The notes below the pieces were generated by a model. It worked only from the letters and a program-made list of their open reading frames with translations, was not told the DNA's origin and made no database searches. From positions 1-10,615 of the forward strand of contig RKRX01000149.1 in NCBI GenBank assembly GCA_007571185.1: DNA of 10,615 nucleotides, written 5' to 3'. Positions 7,802-10,615 of the stretch are shown here, piece after piece. The stretch is from Oceanicaulis sp. (GTDB lineage: Bacteria; Pseudomonadota; Alphaproteobacteria; Caulobacterales; Maricaulaceae). The first letter of the stretch is position 1. Each line of letters starts with the position of its first letter. The position numbers were made by a program, and so were the translations under genes.

Positions 7802-9352
7802 ATGCTGGGTCAGCTTCCTATCCTTTCCGCTATTACCTTTCTTCCGGCTTTGGGATCTGTGGCGGTTTTGCTGCTGTGCGCTCTGATGCGAGACGAAGAT
7901 CGGGCTGTGGCGGATCGCAACGCCAAAGGGATTGCGCTTTTTGTCACCCTGGTGGTGTTTATATTCTCCATCATTCTCCTGGCCGCATTCGATCGCCATA
8001 ACGCGGATTTCCAGTTTGTGGAGAATGTGCCGTGGTTGCCGCAGCTGGGCATCAACTACAAGCTGGGCGTGGACGGTTTGTCGGTGCTGTTCGTGGTGTT
8101 GACCGCATTCCTGATGCCGATCTGCGTCCTGTCGAGCTGGAATCTGGACAGGCGTGTGGCCGATTACATGGCTGCTTTCTTGTTACTGGAAACCCTGATC
8201 ATCGGCGTGTTCTGCGCCCTCGACATGATCCTATTCTATATTTTCTTTGAAGGTTCTCTGATCCCGATGTTTCTGATCATCGGCGTTTGGGGCGGCCAGA
8301 ACCGGATCTACGCGGCGTTCAAGTTTTTTCTGTATACCTTCCTGGGATCGGTCCTGATGCTCGCGGTGATGATCGTGATGTACGCTCAGGCAGGAACGAC
8401 CGATATTGAAGCGCTGCTGGCGACTGAATTCGCCCCGGATCTTCAGATTTGGCTATGGTTGGCCTTCTTCGCTTCATTTGCAGTGAAAATGCCCATGTGG
8501 CCAGTGCACACCTGGCTGCCGGATGCACACGTGCAGGCGCCTACAGCGGGTTCGGTGATCCTGGCGGGTATCCTTCTGAAACTGGGTGGTTATGGCTTCT
8601 TGCGTTTCTCAATACCAATGTTCCCGCACGCCAGTGATTATTTCGCACCCATGGTTTTTGCCCTGTCGATCATCGCGATCGTGGTGACTTCGGTGATTGC
8701 TTTCCGCCAGACGGATATCAAGAAGCTTATCGCCTATTCCTCGGTGGCGCACATGGGGCTTGTGACCATGGGCATTTTCACCATGACCGATGTGGGCATG
8801 CAAGGTGCGATCTTCCAGATGATCTCGCACGGTATCATTTCCGGTGCGCTCTTTTTATGCGTAGGCGTGATCTATGACCGCTTTCACACTCGTGAGATCG
8901 CTTTCTATGGCGGTCTGGTGCACAGGATGCCGGTTTTTGCGGCCCTCTTCGGCCTGTTCGCCATGGCGAATGTAGGTCTGCCGGGTACGTCTGGTTTCAT
9001 TGGTGAAATCATGACCATGACCGGCGCTTTTCAGGTAGATCCACGCATAGCTGCAGGTGCAGCCCTCGGTGTTATCTTCTCGGCGGTCTATATGCTGACA
9101 GCTTACAGGAAGGTGGTATTTGGCAAAATCACCAACCGGAGGTTAGAAACCGCAACTGATCTCAATGCTCGGGAATGGATCAATTTGGGTGTTCTGTCTG
9201 CGCCAGTACTATATTTCGGTTTCTTCTCTACCCCGATCACTGACACCACTCGCGCATCTGTGGATAATCTCATCTCGCATTATCAGTCCTCACTGCCGGT
9301 GAAGGCCGAACTTCCCGCAGAAACCGCTCCGACTGAACACGTCGCGCCCTAG
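7802..9352 (+). CDS. nuoM: NADH-quinone oxidoreductase subunit M (NuoM)
   Basis: NuoM (516 residues from this start; ND4 in mitochondria) is the middle antiporter-like pump of the membrane arm. Proton-path residues are visible: Glu150 ([16 protein letters not shown]), Lys229 ([19 protein letters not shown]), Lys260 ([13 protein letters not shown]) and Glu402 ([12 protein letters not shown]). These correspond to Glu144, Lys234, Lys265 and Glu407 of E. coli NuoM. The [16 protein letters not shown] motif is also present. An in-frame GTG at 7781, inside nuoL, would add seven residues. I chose ATG 7802 because the resulting N-terminus, [15 protein letters not shown], fits the family and AAGGG at 7793-7797 sits 4 nt before it. 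The C-terminal tail after about residue 495 is Pro/Glu/Ala-rich and not conserved in the family. It lies 7 bp after nuoL and 12 bp before nuoN. Confidence 0.96.
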   Translation: MLGQLPILSAITFLPALGSVAVLLLCALMRDEDRAVADRNAKGIALFVTLVVFIFSIILLAAFDRHNADFQFVENVPWLPQLGINYKLGVDGLSVLFVVLTAFLMPICVLSSWNLDRRVADYMAAFLLLETLIIGVFCALDMILFYIFFEGSLIPMFLIIGVWGGQNRIYAAFKFFLYTFLGSVLMLAVMIVMYAQAGTTDIEALLATEFAPDLQIWLWLAFFASFAVKMPMWPVHTWLPDAHVQAPTAGSVILAGILLKLGGYGFLRFSIPMFPHASDYFAPMVFALSIIAIVVTSVIAFRQTDIKKLIAYSSVAHMGLVTMGIFTMTDVGMQGAIFQMISHGIISGALFLCVGVIYDRFHTREIAFYGGLVHRMPVFAALFGLFAMANVGLPGTSGFIGEIMTMTGAFQVDPRIAAGAALGVIFSAVYMLTAYRKVVFGKITNRRLETATDLNAREWINLGVLSAPVLYFGFFSTPITDTTRASVDNLISHYQSSLPVKAELPAETAPTEHVAP

Positions 9353-9364
9353 CAGGGATTGGCT

Positions 9365-10615
9365 ATGACTGTTTCAATGTTGCTCGCTGATCTTCGATGG
9401 CTCATACCGGAGTTGGTGCTCGCCATCGGTTCCATGGCGCTGCTGCTCATCGGTGTCTACTCCAAAGGTGAGGCTGAGATCGCCCGGAGAGTCATGGCAT
9501 TAGCCACACTGATGCTGCTGATCGCATCCGGTTTTACGCTCTGGCTAGCGCAGGGCTCGGGTGGAACCGCTTTCCATGGCGCCTTCGTGCTGGATCCCTT
9601 TGCACTGTACGCCAAGACGGTGATCTACCTGGTTGGCGCGGCGGTTCTGGTGCTGGCGGACTATTATCTGCGGGTGGAGCAACTGGCCCGGTTCGAATTT
9701 CCTGTTCTGGTCAGTCTGGCCATTCTGGGCATGTCCTTGATGGTTTCTTCCGGTGATCTGATCGCCTTGTATCTAGGTTTGGAACTGCAATCTCTGGCGC
9801 TATACGTGCTTGCCGCGTTCAACCGGGACTCCCTGCGGGCATCTGAAGCAGGATTGAAATACTTCGTGCTTGGAGCTCTTAGTTCGGGCTTACTGCTATA
9901 CGGCTCTTCGCTGATCTACGGTTTCACCGGCTCCACCGGTTTTGATGCGATCGCCGCAAGCGCCGCCGAGGGCGGTCAAAATCTGGGTCTGTTGTTTGGA
10001 CTGATTTTTGTGATCTCCGGCCTGGCTTTCAAGATCTCCGCTGCACCATTCCACATGTGGACGCCGGATGTGTATGAGGGCGCGCCTACCCCGGTGACGG
10101 CGTTCTTCGCCACGGCGCCCAAGCTGGCCGCGATAGTGTTGCTCGCTCGTGTGCTGATGGAGCCCTTCGCTCCCATGACCGATCAATGGCGGCAGATCAC
10201 TATCGTGCTGGCTGTGCTGTCTATGACCATCGGCCCCTTTGGGGCGCTGATGCAGAGCAATATCAAGCGCCTGATGGGGTACTCCTCCATTGGCAACATG
10301 GGGTACGTACTGGTAGGCTTGTCAGCTGGCGACGCCTTGGGGCTGTGGTCGGTATTGTTGTATATGACCTTATATTTGATCGGCGTGGTCGGCGCATTCG
10401 CTATCATCGTGTCTATGCGCCGCTCTGAGGGCATGGTGGAGCGTATTGACGAACTGGCCGGTCTGTCCCGGACCCGACCGGGCATGGCGTGGTCCATGAC
10501 CGCCCTGATGTTCTCCATTGGCGGAATGCCCTTCATGATCGGCTTTTTCGGTAAACTGTTCGTATTCTACGCAGCGGTTCAGGCGGGCTTGACCTGGCCG
10601 GGGATTGCCGCCGTG
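9365..10615 (+). CDS. nuoN: NADH-quinone oxidoreductase subunit N (NuoN), 5' part
   Basis: NuoN (ND2 in mitochondria) is the antiporter-like pump closest to NuoK and NuoJ. I translated this frame by hand: 417 codons are open to the right edge with no stop. The start MTVSMLLADLRWLIPELVLAIG fits the family, and AGGGA at 9354-9358 lies 6 nt before the ATG. Proton-path residues align with E. coli NuoN: Glu140 (LGLELQSLALYVLAAFN; Glu133 there), Lys165 (EAGLKYFVLGALSSG; Lys158), Lys223 (FKISAAPFHMWTPDVYEG; Lys217), Lys253 (TAPKLAAI; Lys247) and Lys397 (GFFGKLFVF; Lys395). NIKRLMGYSSIGNMGY is also present. The usual FSLAGIPP segment before the last lysine reads FSIGGMPF here. Full length in the family is about 480-510, so roughly 60-90 residues lie beyond the window. 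It begins 12 bp after nuoM. Confidence 0.96.
   Translation, partial: MTVSMLLADLRWLIPELVLAIGSMALLLIGVYSKGEAEIARRVMALATLMLLIASGFTLWLAQGSGGTAFHGAFVLDPFALYAKTVIYLVGAAVLVLADYYLRVEQLARFEFPVLVSLAILGMSLMVSSGDLIALYLGLELQSLALYVLAAFNRDSLRASEAGLKYFVLGALSSGLLLYGSSLIYGFTGSTGFDAIAASAAEGGQNLGLLFGLIFVISGLAFKISAAPFHMWTPDVYEGAPTPVTAFFATAPKLAAIVLLARVLMEPFAPMTDQWRQITIVLAVLSMTIGPFGALMQSNIKRLMGYSSIGNMGYVLVGLSAGDALGLWSVLLYMTLYLIGVVGAFAIIVSMRRSEGMVERIDELAGLSRTRPGMAWSMTALMFSIGGMPFMIGFFGKLFVFYAAVQAGLTWPGIAAV

Noticed and set aside
1..10615. Mobile elements, CRISPR arrays, tRNA or rRNA genes, defence systems
   Set aside because: The window is almost completely filled by conserved nuo genes. I saw no repeats arrays, transposase motifs or RNA gene signatures.

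Overview
This window lies inside a nuo operon, the gene cluster for the proton-pumping NADH:quinone oxidoreductase (respiratory complex I, NDH-1). All nine protein genes are on the + strand in the canonical order F-G-H-I-J-K-L-M-N. nuoF is cut by the left edge, losing about its first 100 codons. nuoN is cut by the right edge, losing roughly its last 60-90 codons. The seven genes between them are complete and I see no frameshift in any of them.

The host looks like an alphaproteobacterium. NuoG carries only the three N-terminal Fe-S clusters and lacks the extra N7 cysteine set of E. coli and Thermus. NuoH has the [15 protein letters not shown] signature, and NuoL, NuoM and NuoN are of the mitochondrial/alphaproteobacterial kind with a His/Asp-rich loop in NuoL. 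The sequence is moderately GC-rich by eye. NuoG has a GPNGEPP-containing insertion after its first cluster that I associate with Caulobacterales/Hyphomonadales-like bacteria (for example Hyphomonas, Maricaulis or Oceanicaulis relatives). That last placement is an inference from memory, not a search result.

Layout: 1-1009 nuoF (NADH/FMN/4Fe-4S subunit, 3' part); 1016-3127 nuoG (Fe-S electron wire); 3132-4184 nuoH (quinone-site membrane subunit); 4206-4694 nuoI (two 4Fe-4S clusters); 4695-4795 the only sizeable intergenic gap, with stem-loops and clustered GANTC sites; 4796-5404 nuoJ (GTG start); 5404-5715 nuoK; 5725-7794 nuoL; 7802-9352 nuoM; 9365-10615 nuoN (5' part). Except at the nuoI-nuoJ gap, neighbouring genes are 4-21 bp apart or overlap by 1 bp, as expected for one co-transcribed and partly translationally coupled unit.

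The products act together. NuoF takes electrons from NADH through FMN, NuoG and NuoI pass them along Fe-S clusters, and NuoH holds the quinone site with its partners (NuoB and NuoD, encoded upstream outside this window). NuoA, H, J and K link the redox arm to the three antiporter-like pumps NuoN, M and L. The charged residues known to be needed for proton transfer are present in every membrane subunit I checked.

I found no undescribed system here. The most notable non-coding signal is at the nuoI-nuoJ junction: four of the twelve GANTC (CcrM-type methylation) sites I could find by eye in the whole window fall within 114 bp, next to several potential hairpins and upstream of a GTG-started nuoJ with a strong ribosome binding site. 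This may mark an internal regulatory point separating the peripheral-arm genes from the membrane-pump genes.
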